A DNA stretch of 64,000 nt from Anisus vortex (taxonomy: Eukaryota; Mollusca; Gastropoda; Planorbidae): contig OX421495.1 in the NCBI GenBank assembly GCA_949126835.1, forward strand, positions 21,132,958 through 21,196,957, in the 5' to 3' direction. Below the pieces are notes generated by a model. It was not told the origin of the DNA. It was given only the letters and a program-made list of their open reading frames with translations, and did no database searches. The position numbers and the translations under genes were made by a program. The stretch's first letter is position 1. Every line of letters starts with the position of its first letter. Below are positions 23,403-34,489 of this stretch, piece after piece.

Positions 23403-24805
23403 CCCCTGCCGTAATGGCCAATTCCTCGATTAACAAAACTTTTTTGAAATTTCTTTAAAAACATTCAATGACTCACACTATATCCATTGAGGATTTCAAG
23501 ACGGAGGTTTGAAACAAACAAACAAACAAATCAACCGACACGTCCAATAAAGTCACAGAAACCCCTCCATCTCACAGACATTTACGCCACTGTTTGAAAA
23601 AAAAAGGACACCAGAAAAAAACAACGTTTTAAGACACCTACTGGCTGCTATATGAATGGGTGATGTGTGTTTTTTGGGGTTCGTGGGAATTGAAAGAGTC
23701 AATATAGTTCTCCATTACTCAGCAAGCATCTAAAGCCGTTAACCCCTCCTCCATATTCTCCCCTTACCTTTGCACCCATTTCCGTTTTTTCGAAGCCCCC
23801 ACCCCTCCCTTCCCTCCACGGGGCGCCTTATAAAACGATCAATTGTTCAGATCACGCGCTTTCCGAATGTTCATTTTCCACTCGACGATGAGGGTTTCAC
23901 ACACTCGGAAAACACGCCCCCCTTCCCCGCCCTCTTCACCCCTCTCCCCCCCCCCCACACACCGTTATGGACGTGATAATCACCTCGGCGTGACCAAATA
24001 CACATTTGTCACACACGGTGATGTCGGAAGAGCTTCATTCAAGTTAAATATCTCAAGTGCACCCGTCTATCCCGCGGAGTCCGTTGCGAAATCAGCCGCG
24101 ACGAGATCGCCTCCTGCTAATCCGGAAACGGATTTGGGTATTGAAGCTTGTGTATTCGAACACGCTTTTTTTTTGTTGTTGTTGTAAGCTGTGTGATTCG
24201 TGGTGTCTTGTAGAATGATGAAACTTCGTTTGCAATACCGTGTAAGCTTAAAAAAAACAACAATAACTGACATTTGAAATGTCTTTTAAAATGATGACAT
24301 TTATCATGTCATATAAAGAAATGACCTTTTGTGATCTTTCCCCCAAAAAACGAATAGATAGTTTTTGATTTCGGAAAGGGTTTTCACCAGATCAGCTGTT
24401 TTAACAATGTGTTCCCACCTATGAGGGACATAATCTGATATTTGTAATGACTAATATAAAAAAAAAGACATTTTGTGTCAATTCAAAACAGGACATGAGT
24501 AATTTCTGTAAATGATTACTATTTTGCATACAAAGTGCCTCTGATTGTTTTTCACCGAATATCTCATATATTGTGTGAAATGTATTGTAGTAGCATATTG
24601 TGATGTAGTAGCCGCTGTGGACATATAGCTAGACGTTTTAATTTGGTTTTAATACGCACAAAAAGTGAAAGAATATCTTTAAATTCACGAGATTTTGATA
24701 AAGTTTTTTAATAAAGTTATTGGAAACATTGTACATGAAACACAATCCCTTAATAATATTGGTCTAGAAAGAGGTTAAGCTGTAGTTCATGTATCCGAAA
24801 TATCA

Positions 24806-24860
24806 CACAAACACACACACACACACACAAACACACACATACACACACGCTCACACACAC
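24806..24860. repeat. CA microsatellite
   Basis: Interrupted (CA)n with CAAACAC and CATACAC variants. Confidence 0.9.
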
Positions 24861-25844
24861 GGGAGAAAAAAAGACATTACAAAAAGAAAAGAACAACACA
24901 TTCGCTAAATGATACTGTATGAAGGACGTGCCACTTTATTTTGACAACTTCATTTTAAAGCTCTCAAATTTTGGCGGGTGATATATCTCGGTTTGATAAA
25001 TAAGCCAGCCACTGTGGCCGCGGGGCAGAGCTTTACACTGTGTGGTGATGGAGAGAGACATGAAGTGCTAGGAATTAAGGAGATAGTGAGGGATAAATGG
25101 GTTGTAACAGAAGAGGTGTCATGATAAATGAGATCCGTTGGGATACCTCTATGCATCCCCACCTCTCTACTTCTCCACTCCATACAAGTAGGCTATTAGA
25201 CACTCCTATGTCACTTCGTTTTCCATCTCAGCTCTTCCAGGCTCATGGTAATTTATACTGTAAGCGCATACACGAGAACTTGTACTTACAAAGTGTTACC
25301 GGTGAGTGATTCCCGGGTATTGAGGGTGTGTCCCTCGGTATAAAGAGTAACTGGGCATCAACCGAGGAAGCGGGGGGGATAGAATAGGTGGCCGGTGCAA
25401 TGTGCGCGCTATGATATCCACTCGTATGTAGCGGTCAAAAAAAACCTGGCCAAACCGAACCTCAACGGCCACGCGAACCTAACAATATTTGAAAGGGTGA
25501 TCACTTTATTAAGCCTTACAATTAGTGACCAAGAATAGAGTGTGTGTACTACACTAAGGGTGCGTAACAGGGCGTTCTAGGAGGGGGGGGGGACGAGGTT
25601 CCCAAACGGGTTGAAATATAACAACGCCATGTTTACTTTACGTACCAATGCCCAAAGTATACACTGAAATGTAATATTCATACCTACTATAGCTTTTCTA
25701 CTTGAACAAGAATACCAATGTTCGGCTTATATTAACTATGTGCTAATCACATTGGATATGTTTCTGTCTGTAACAACTACCTACAGTGGGATATTACGAC
25801 AATGCCCATGCACCAGGGCTAGGTAAGCTATCGAAACGTAAGGC

Positions 25845-25935
25845 GAAAAACCTAACCAGGATTTGAACCGAGACATTCGGAGTTGGGATAAACCGCTGTA
25901 ACCTGTAATGGCACGGCGCCCCCGCCTTAATTTGG
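25845..25935 (-). repeat. tRNA-like SINE head fragment
   Basis: The reverse complement carries GGTTCAAATCC (RNA polymerase III B box) preceded by a short GC-rich head. The arrangement resembles the SINE heads at 33.4 and 52.25 kb. The body is not recognisable. Confidence 0.45.
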
Positions 25936-27908
25936 ATACAGTGTTCAGGACGAAAATAAAAATACTTCAATGAAATTACTTCCGGTCCACGTGTTTGACC
26001 TTGAGATACACAGCAGACGACTCGTGGCAGCAGACGTCTGTTTCAAATAAATAGACAGTGGTGAAGGGTAGGGTATGTTGCAACATAAAGAGGCTCTGTC
26101 TATGCAGACATGCAAAGTGATTAGCCGTGGTGTTAAAGCTAGAGACGTCTGCAATGGTTGTTAGTTAATTAAACTCTGTGCCTTTTAAGATGCATGCTCT
26201 TTGTTCGACCCCCCCCCCTCAAAGCGACTTTGATGAGGTGAGGGTAGTGGGGGTAAGGTGATTTAACCAAGCTGTTTGATAAACTGTCAGTCAGCTAATG
26301 GAGGGTAGGTAGGGTCACGAAAGCGAAAATTGCCATGTAGCAAAAAAAGAAGAAGGAGAAATATTCAAAGTCTAGGTACAAGCAAAAAAATTGCATTTAG
26401 ACATTTTGTGATACTATTTTGAACACAACTGAAGCAAAAAGCCTTCATGTATAGACGTCGGAAATATCGAAAAAAGAAAAGAGCGAATTTATACAAGTTT
26501 AATTACACGTGTAGGCTAGTATAGACAGTGGAGTAGCCAGGCTTTCAAGGTGGGGGCGGGCGGGAGGGAGCGGAAGGGGTGGAAAAGAGTATAAACTGGA
26601 CGTAGGGGGGAGGGTGCGGCGCAATCCTCCCTCAATCATTGAGCAAAAAAAAAACCCACTCAGCTTTAAACTAATTATTAATAGTTGAAAGTTATAATGT
26701 GTGAAAACACTATGAGTATAGTCGCTATTATTGTATGTCATGAAATCGAATTTTAAAAAATACCCGAGTCGTGAAAAAAACAACAAACTACTCTAATCCC
26801 AGTAATGTTAGTGAAATACATTTTTATTTGTTTGTTGTTGTTTCTGGTGAAAACAATGAGAGTTTGAAATATTGGCGTTAGGCCTAAATTTAAATTATGT
26901 TCTTATCAAATATTCGAGAAATTTCTTGCGATAGCCACCCTAGCTATTTCTTTCGATTGCTACATTTACAATAGCTGAAACAAAATATATCTACAAAACG
27001 AAAAAAAATATCATTAGATGTAGATTTAATAATAGGTTCGCTCGATCGAGACAAAGTTCCTTAATTAACAGAGAATCGTTTTCATCCTGTAATCTTATTT
27101 TGCTGATTCTAGTAGAAATAAACATTCTGTGACATTGTAACTATAGTCTAGAAAAGATTTCTGGAAGAAAACTAAACTGAACAGTCCGGGAATAAAAAAT
27201 GTAATTGAGATAAAAAGAAAATCTGTCCACGTCGGAATAAACAGCAGTACGTTGTTTAAGTTGTATGTCCTGGCCACGTGATATCCAAGGATGTTGAAAC
27301 AATGAACAAATGAACAAGTACTTAGTTACAGCGGCGAGCTGCAGAATAAATTATTTTTTTTTAAGTAGAGGGAAGAAAAGATATCGATCTTTAACCCTAT
27401 AGAATTATTCATCGGATTCCTGCCAGACAATGCTTAGACCACACAGATGATCGTAGTGAGGCCAAAAATATGTTCTTAATCAAGTCAAAAATATGTTCGC
27501 AATAAGGCCAAAAATATGTTCGCAGTCAGGCCGAAACGAAGTTGTATTTGAGGAAGCGACATTGACATGCTTGGTGTCGTCGGAAATTGCGAAAATTAAA
27601 CAATAAGAAAGTTGTGTAGCGAAGATGAGACAAAATACATTTAGACTCTAGACATCTATAGAGTCTATAGAAAAGTAAAGATTACAAAGTACATGTATGG
27701 GGAAAAGTTAAGATTACGAGGTACATGATAAAAAATAAAGATTTAGAAGTACTGCAGAAATCGATATGTACTGTTTACTTAAAAACACTTTTTGGAATAC
27801 AAAACATTGGACTAGTGAAGTCAATGGATAGAGAAAAAATATAAAAATCGTATTTTAAATATTAAAACCGGAAAACGTACGGAGAAGTATATAGAAATAA
27901 ATATGTAA

Positions 27909-28034
27909 GCTACATTACATTACATTACATTACATTACATTACATTACATTACATTACATTACATTACATTACATTACATTACATTACATTACATTACAT
28001 TACATTACATTACATTACATTACATTACATTACA
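27909..28034. repeat. ACATT pentanucleotide microsatellite, about 25 units
   Basis: Perfect (TACAT)n for about 126 bp, the most regular microsatellite in the window. The lack of interruptions suggests recent expansion. Confidence 0.97.
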
Positions 28035-28655
28035 TATTGGGGTGAATGTTATTTAGGGTAATGGACCTTTGGGGCAAAACGTAATAAATGGGCTTAACCT
28101 AAATTAGGATAAACGTATTGTAAGGGTAAATGACTTTTAGGGTAAATGAACGATATGGTAAACAATAATGGACAAAGAAATAAATATAATTTAAAAAAAA
28201 ATACGCAGACCTAGTTGTCTGGCTTAGGTTATTCTTTATTAATACGTTTAGAGTGCGGCGGGGAAGAGGAGGGGGGGGAGATTCAATTAACACCCAAGTC
28301 CAGGCCATAATTGCTCGCTGTTTGTCTATGGAGGGAGTTGTGATAGAGAGGGGACTGGTATAGAGTCAATTATGGGTTACTGAGTCTTTATAGTTTTTTC
28401 ATGTCCATTATTTCCCTTTCCACTCTTTCCCTTTCCATTTTTTCCACTTACATTTTTTAAGGATTATGTTTTATTTTACATATTTTTTTTTATGTTTTAG
28501 ATGTTTTTTGTAAACAATTTAAGGCTTTATAATCCACCTTAAGGTAAATGAATAACTTCTTCAGACATGTTGTCCTAAATGAAAACACAACGTAATTTCT
28601 GAAACCACCTCAAAACGAGGTAACACGTGACCTGTAATATGTGGAGCGAGACACA
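28035..28655. other. No gene recognised
   Basis: Includes a loosely repeated AGGGTAAATGA motif at 28,055-28,165 and otherwise AT-rich DNA. Confidence 0.35.
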
Positions 28656-28745
28656 GGGCCACAGCAAGCCACAGCAGGCCACAGCAGGCCACAGCAGGCC
28701 ACAGCAGGCCACAGCAGGCCACCGCAGGCCACAACAGGCCACAGA
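28655..28745. repeat. 10-bp minisatellite (CCACAGCAGG), about 8-9 units
   Basis: Consecutive CCACAGCAGG units with one CCACCGCAGG and one CCACAACAGG variant. Confidence 0.93.
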
Positions 28746-28829
28746 AAGCACTTCTGTAACTAAAGGCCTCAAAGAAGTGTGTAAACCGCCGCTACGCTTA
28801 TATTAAGAGAACACCGGCGGGCGAAACCA

Positions 28830-29140
28830 TGGCGGACAGCCCCTGTTGCGCATCCGAGGTTCATTGCACTGCCAAGAGGCCCTGAGCCTCGGCGGTGAGG
28901 AAGCGATAAGCTCAACAGTCCGTGACATACCCACCCTGGTGCCTGGGTGTCCAGAACTATGGCCTAGGATCTTTGCTACCGCGTGTCAATGCAGGTATAC
29001 GAGCGAGCCACCACGATAATGATTCGAGGGGGATTCCGCAGGTGGGGAGTGAAGTGTAGTGCATGCATTAAAGAGACCGTACACCTATGTTACGCGATAC
29101 ACCTTATCGGCGTGCGGCTAGTTTCGGACAGGATCCTGGT
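28830..29140 (+). repeat. Dispersed repeat, copy 2 (pair of 5880-6225)
   Basis: Shares collinear blocks with the island at 5.9-6.2 kb, ending in TCGGCGTGC, then CGGACAGGATCCTGG. Both are GC-richer than their surroundings. Lies about 330 bp beyond the donor end of the Kunitz exon. Confidence 0.6.
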
Positions 29141-29471
29141 GTGCATACTCTGATACACCAGTTAACTTCGTCCGCGATAATTAGAGACCTTTTAAAATCG
29201 GCCACAGAACCTTCTTCCCCCGTGGAAAACAAATGCCATGCACACAACATACACAAAGCACCAAAGGGAAGGGGAGGGGGCGGTTAGCCCTTTCCAGCGG
29301 GAAATTGCCCCGTGTGTCCGTAGAGTTTGACCACCCAGTCTGAACTGAACATTTAAGAGAACAGAAGCGCCAGACGCTCATCACGCATTTATTAGCTTAA
29401 GCTTTGATAGCGTGGCTGCTTGAGAAGAATGTACTCACGCACATAATGTATCAGCTAAAAGCTACGTACTC

Positions 29472-29477
29472 ACCTTT
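29472..29477 (-). other. Splice donor of the Kunitz exon
   Basis: On the minus strand GTGAAAG|GTGAGTACG matches the donor consensus closely. It splits a glycine codon after its first base. Confidence 0.85.
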
Positions 29478-30032
29478 CACAGTGCACCGGGCATCGCAGC
29501 TTTTCTGGTCATCGAAACGGTTGGTGTTTCCAAAGCACCCTCCGTACCAGAACCTTTGACACTGTCCGCTCGTCCTGTTGAAGAACCATTTCTCCAGGTT
29601 ATTTCGACAAGGACCCCTTTCCTTGGGCATATCGCATAAATCCAAGACCGTCTGCGTCACACTCTTTCCGCTGGTCCTCCACGTGGTCGTCTCCAACCGG
29701 ACAGCGGGTCTGGCGGTGGAGGCGGGTGCTCTCCCTTCCTGGGCGCCTCCCCGGGAACCTCCGCGGTCGTCGTGGCACGCGGCCTCGCACTGCATCATAG
29801 AGTCGAACCGGTTAGCGTTTCCTTTGCACCCGCTGTACCAGAAGTGGCGGCAGGACTTGATTCCGCTGTCGTAGAAGTAGTTCGATATCCAATTGTCGCA
29901 TTCCCCCATGTTGAACGGCTGCTGGCACCTGGGGTCACGTGCTGACCACGCGGGAGAGGGCAGCACCAAAAGGAGTAAAGCTCCGGCAACGTAGAGCCCC
30001 ATGGAGTAACTTGATCTCCGTAGCGAACCCAT
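29474..30032 (-). CDS. Secreted two-Kunitz protease inhibitor, first coding exon (partial gene)
   Basis: The exon encodes 186 codons plus one base, then the donor AAAG|GTGAGT (phase 1, usual for Kunitz modules), so the protein continues in an unidentified exon at lower coordinates. Residues 11-31 form a signal peptide (MGLYVAGALLLLVLPSPAWS). Translation may start at M1 (30,032) or M11 (30,002), and M11 gives the more typical N-terminus. Kunitz 1 has cysteines at 36, 45, 61, 69, 82 and 86. Kunitz 2 has them at 133, 142, 158, 166, 179 and 183. Both match BPTI spacing exactly (8-15-7-12-3). The P1 residue after the second cysteine is Asp46 in domain 1, atypical for a trypsin inhibitor, and Arg143 in domain 2, as in trypsin-like protease inhibitors. 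N152-R-T is a glycosylation sequon. An alternative model uses TGGTCAG|CACGTGACC as a phase 1 acceptor and joins this exon to the papilin-like gene upstream. GC content stays coding-like through the signal region, favouring the separate gene. Confidence 0.88.
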
Positions 30033-31420
30033 CTGGATGGATTTACCTTACATTATATCAAAGACTCGGAAATTATCAGAACTCTTCACAAATGCTTCCT
30101 CCCTCTCCATGTTTACAACTCTACGAATGAATCATTATGAATCATTATGAAACAAAGTTCATCCTCTCACACATTACGACTGTGCCAAGCTCTTGGTGTA
30201 CATAGAATGAAAACAAAAGACTTTTACAAACTTCTACAAGAAAAACAATTAATTTTATTTTTATTTCTGAAAATTTCTACACGTTTGTCATAGATCTATA
30301 GATCTGGTCGTTTTTCTTTGATATGTAAACAAAGAATTAGTTAAATCTTAAAAGGCTTTTATTAGTTGGATTTATTATTTAACGTAAAGCTACACACAAA
30401 CAGAATTAATATCATAACAAACATTTCCACAGTCTATGTAACCTAGACACACGGATCTGTATTAATATTGTTTACACTATTAGCAGATCTATAATGTATC
30501 ACATACAATAACTTCGAGACAAGAACGATGGCATTTAATCCCATAAACTGTCGAGAAATCTTGTCTAAAAGTAATAATAAAAGAAACAAACAACAACACA
30601 AAAATAAATCCCGATTTTCAAGAAATCTGCACACCAAAAAAAAACAAACAAACGATTTCAAAATAATTGACAGTAAAATTACAGTAAAATAAAAAATCTA
30701 TTTAGATGTAGAATTATATTGAATATCAAGCACAACTATACGATACTCCGGAAAAGACTAACAAACCCCCGCACGCACACAAACACATCCACGCCCACAC
30801 AAACAGGCGCAACTTGTGCAATTCTCTAGATCTACTAATGCCGACTACAACTTCCAAACATTGAGAATAATGAAAGAATAAAACAGCAGGAGAAGAGAAA
30901 AGACGCGCGAGAGACATCCACGAGGTGGCTATTACACCACTTTGTGTCTACCAGAAAAACCGAACACATTTTCAGTCTCAATGTCTGCGGGTCTTGGCGT
31001 TGCTGTTTTTTTTTTTTTATATATGTTTTTTTTTTTCACTTAAGCTTGTATGCGGCTTTCATTGAAGTCTACGCCAATAGCAATAGCAAGTTTTTTTGTA
31101 GATAAAAAAAGGTTTATTTTGTGTTGCTTAGGACTAGACTAGACTTCAAGATTTTATTTCGCTAATGCTTGCATGCATCAAGGGAGATTTCGTTATTAAA
31201 AAGATTTTTTTTTATTCAGCTGTCATTGTTATTAATTTGTTGGTCTGATTATGTCTGGCTGGGTTTGTTGGCACTAATTCGTAGCATATTTGAATAAGAC
31301 AGAATCTCAATAGAGTATGAAGTGTTGTAATTAGTTCCCATCGTTTCATTTCGCGTGATTTCACTTAAGCTTTATTGTGATATGTGTGTGTATGTATGAA
31401 TTATATTATAACGCCCCTGT
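30033..31420. other. No gene recognised; upstream flank of the Kunitz exon
   Basis: AT-rich. On the minus strand a CAG lies directly before the ATG at 30,032, so the coding exon could begin there after a 5' UTR intron. No clear TATA box or initiator was identified. Confidence 0.4.
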
Positions 31421-31427
31421 TTTTCGT

Positions 31428-31699
31428 CTGTCTGATTGTTTCTTAAACCTGTAGTTGTCCCATGTAATGTCTGATTGTTTCTAAACCTGTAGTTGTCCCA
31501 TGTAATGTCTGATTGTTTCTAAACCTGTAGTTGTCCCATGTAATGTCTGATTGTTTCTTAAACCTGTAGTTGTCCCATGTAATGTCTGATTGTTTCTAAA
31601 CCTGTAGTTGTCCCATGTAATGTCTGATTGTTTCTTAAACCTGTAGTTGTCCCATGTAATGTCTGATTGTTTCTTAAACCTGTAGTTGTCCCCTGTAAT
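31428..31699. repeat. 38-39-bp minisatellite, about 7 units
   Basis: The unit ATGTCTGATTGTTTCTAAAC plus CTGTAGTTGTCCCATGTA occurs in 38- and 39-bp forms differing by one T. Confidence 0.95.
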
Positions 31700-31789
31700 G
31701 AAACAGGTGATAATGATAGGCTTTTCCCCGGCAGCCAGGTAAACACAATACATGGGAAACCTGCCATGGTACAGCAGCTGGTGGTCCGG

Positions 31790-32195
31790 ACACTATAATA
31801 GGCTACAGGTAGTGGTCCTTAAATAAAAAATAATATTGGCAGTGATTTTTCGGCTATATGTCTAGCCATGATAATAGAGGTAGTGGTCCAGTCGTGATAA
31901 TACAGGTAGTGGTCCAGTAATGATAATAGCCTACATTTAGTGGTCCAGTCATAATAATACATGTAGTGGTCCATTCATAATAATACATGTAGGCCTAGTG
32001 GTCCAGTCAAGATAATACAGGTAGTGGACCAGTCATGATATTAGGCCTACAGTTAATGGACCAGTCATGATAAAACAGGTAGTGGTCCAGCCATGATAAT
32101 ACAGGTAGGCTAGTGGTCCAGTCAAGATAATACAGGTACAGGTCCATGCATGATAATACAGGTAGTGGTCCAGTCATGATAATACTCCGTCTATC
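31790..32195. repeat. Degenerate 25-26-bp minisatellite, about 14 units
   Basis: Repeated GTAGTGGTCCAGTCATGATA plus ATACAG with many substitutions and small insertions, some containing AGGCCTA. Confidence 0.85.
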
Positions 32196-32199
32196 ATAA

Positions 32200-33128
32200 G
32201 CAAGCCAGTGAGCGCGATGATACAACACGACTCGGTCCGCCAAGATAAAACATGTTATTTCTGTTTATCACCAAACAGGTATTCAAGCCGTGATAAAGCA
32301 GGTACTGTCCGAGCAGTGATAAAACCATGCCTTCTGTGTTCGCCTGTGTCTTACTTATGCTACACTATTTCGTTTCTTTCATCATTTGAAACTATTCATA
32401 ACTTTCTTTTAACAGTCTAGTCTGAGAAATATTTTTACAATACCTTCTTGTTATATAAAAAAAAAAATAACAGCAACCGATTAACGAAGCACGATGAATG
32501 AAATAAGGTTGCATAATAAGCTCATTAGGAATATGAAACTAACAGTTGCTTTATACTGATAAACAAATATTAATTATGTCATTTATAAAAAATTTCAAGA
32601 TTATTAATCTTAAAAATTGGATACAAATGGTTGGATTCTTATGAATACAAATATCATGACAATTCGGAAAATTTCGAAGATCAATTATATGCAATGTAAA
32701 GCAAAAGTTTTTAAAAAATAGCAAAAGTATTTCAACCAAATTAACAAAAGTAGTCCTACTATTTACTTAAGTAATAACTGAGAAAATATTGTAATCACTA
32801 TCCATGGGAAATTATTATGTATATTTTTTAAAAATACTTTATTTGAAAAAAAATAATAATAACAAAGACAGAACTATACAATATAGATACACTTAGGTGA
32901 AATATGATAACGAGGTTTATAGAACTACACCCGAACTTACCCGAAAGTAAGATTGTATTAACAAGGACACGAGATAGAATGTCCGTTAATGATGTAGGCC
33001 ATAATAAATTGTATAACTCCAGCCGAACGTAGCAAACAATTGGTCTTCTAAGACTACTATGAGTTTAAACAATAGATTCATACTAATAACGAGGAATAAA
33101 GGAACTTGTATCAGCATAGACTACCATC
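32200..33128. other. No gene recognised
   Basis: AT-rich unique-looking DNA with no supportable exon. Confidence 0.35.
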
Positions 33129-33142
33129 TGCACTAATATATA

Positions 33143-33409
33143 AGTAAAGTAAAGTACCTTTCGGACCAATCTGATCATAGGGCTGGTGAAGCAGCGTTCA
33201 CCAGTTTCTGTGGCCACGGCATACTAGAGGATGTGTGGCCAGCACAATGCCCAGCCGCCTTTACTTTACCCCCAACCTATGTCAGGTACCCATCAGAGCT
33301 GGGTAGACAACCTAAAGTCCCGGGAAAAAATCCTAGCCTCCACCAGGATTCGAACCCAGAACCTTCAGATTGGCAGTCGAACGCGCTGCCGCTCGGCCAC
33401 CGAGGCCAA
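33143..33409 (-). mobile_element. tRNA-derived SINE with target-site duplications
   Basis: On the minus strand the head begins GGCCTCGGTGGCCGAGCGGC (A box) and contains GGGTTCGAATCC (B box). It can be drawn as a tRNA cloverleaf with GCC at the anticodon position, a 5-bp GCCTC/GAGGC acceptor pairing and a partly mismatched anticodon stem. A tRNA-unrelated body follows and ends in repeated AAGTAAAGT-type sequence. It is flanked by TGCACTAATATATA (33,129-33,142) and TGCATTAATATATA (33,410-33,423), 13 of 14 identical, a clear insertion signature. Other copies of the family are at 52,246-52,505, 40,476-40,640 and 54,298-54,366. Confidence 0.9.
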
Positions 33410-33456
33410 TGCATTAATATATATCTATGTAGAAACTAAAGGAAACTCATGTAACT

Positions 33457-33523
33457 TATTAGAGTCACCCTAATTAGAGTCACCCTTATTAGAGTCACCC
33501 TTATTAGAGTCACCCTTATTAGA
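33457..33523. repeat. 15-bp minisatellite, about 4 units
   Basis: ATTAGAGTCACCCTT repeated with one variant unit, just beyond the SINE's outer target-site duplication. Confidence 0.9.
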
Positions 33524-34190
33524 TAATGATAAGAAAGCCGATAAAAAAAATACAATTATAGTAAAATACGATAAAGTAGTCAAGTAAACATTCTATAATA
33601 TATTTATTAAACATTGGCTATCTCTATCGTGATACTGTAGGATTCGCCATGCTCGCATGGAATAGTGTTAATCAGGACAAGGAATTAAGAAAAGCGTTCC
33701 GTTAAAATGGAGGTAAATGAGAAAATGTAGTAGGCGTGGTTGTTACCCAAGGGGGAATCCTGAATGCATGGAAGATAGTAAAGCGTGAGGCCTAGCACTC
33801 AAACAGCTTATCTGGGATAGATACAATCAGGTGGTAGCGAAATCGATACACAAGCAAGAACATAACACACAAGCAAGCACGTAGCACTCAACAAGAGAGC
33901 TCTTAGAATAAAATTAACTTGCACTTGATGTGCAATTAACAATCAGACGCTTTATACTAACGACATTTCCACACACACACACACACACATAATTGGGGAC
34001 TTTGGCTAACTTGCCACGACATAGCGAGACATAGTTTAGGGACGTGAGATGCAGAAACACGGACAGAGTACCCGAGAATAAGGCGAGGGGCTGTGTTTAC
34101 CTAACACTTCAGAATAGACACGACGCGAGAAGAATTCTTTGAAATGTGAGCATTATATAGAGCCAAGTTTATCTTCATGAAAAAAAAAAC

Positions 34191-34488
34191 AAAGACTATA
34201 ATAAGATGGACAGTTTGCTTTGATATTTTTGCTCTTTGATAACGTGATAACTGTTATGGGAATTTCCGATTGCCCCCGGTACTGTAGACTTCCGGTTTAG
34301 TAATTCGTTATGATATTCTCAATGAAAAAGTAAGACTAAAATCGAAAGTAGTAGGCCTATACAGCGGATATGTTTGGGCACGTTTAGGAGTCATTAAGGA
34401 CAGCGTTATTGGCTGCGCAAGGAAAAAAAAACACCCGCGTAAGCTCTAAAAATAGAGCAAGCGGTCCATCTTATTATTTATAGTCTTT
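34191..34488. mobile_element. MITE with long terminal inverted repeats, copy 1 (298 bp)
   Basis: The left end AAAGACTATAATAAGATGGA and right end CCATCTTATTATTTATAGTC plus TTT are inverted repeats continuing inward to GAGCAAGCGG. The inside has no coding sequence. The interior aligns in reverse orientation with the copy at 54,512-54,756. Flanking A-runs make the target duplication ambiguous. Confidence 0.82.
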
Positions 34489-34489
34489 G

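Larger units (their letters stand above)
23405..27900. other. No gene recognised; several simple repeats
   Basis: Mixed-composition DNA. It contains C runs near 23,947 and 26,210, a CA microsatellite near 24,806-24,860 and a tRNA-like SINE fragment near 25,850. CAGTGGAGTAGCCAGG near 26,526 looks like one end of a hAT element whose other end I could not find. No Kunitz, TSP1 or other exon was recognised on either strand. Confidence 0.4.

Noticed and set aside
33338..33407. Functional tRNA-Gly gene (minus strand)
   Set aside because: The cloverleaf-like head is fused to a SINE body with target-site duplications and has a mismatched anticodon stem, so it is a SINE head.
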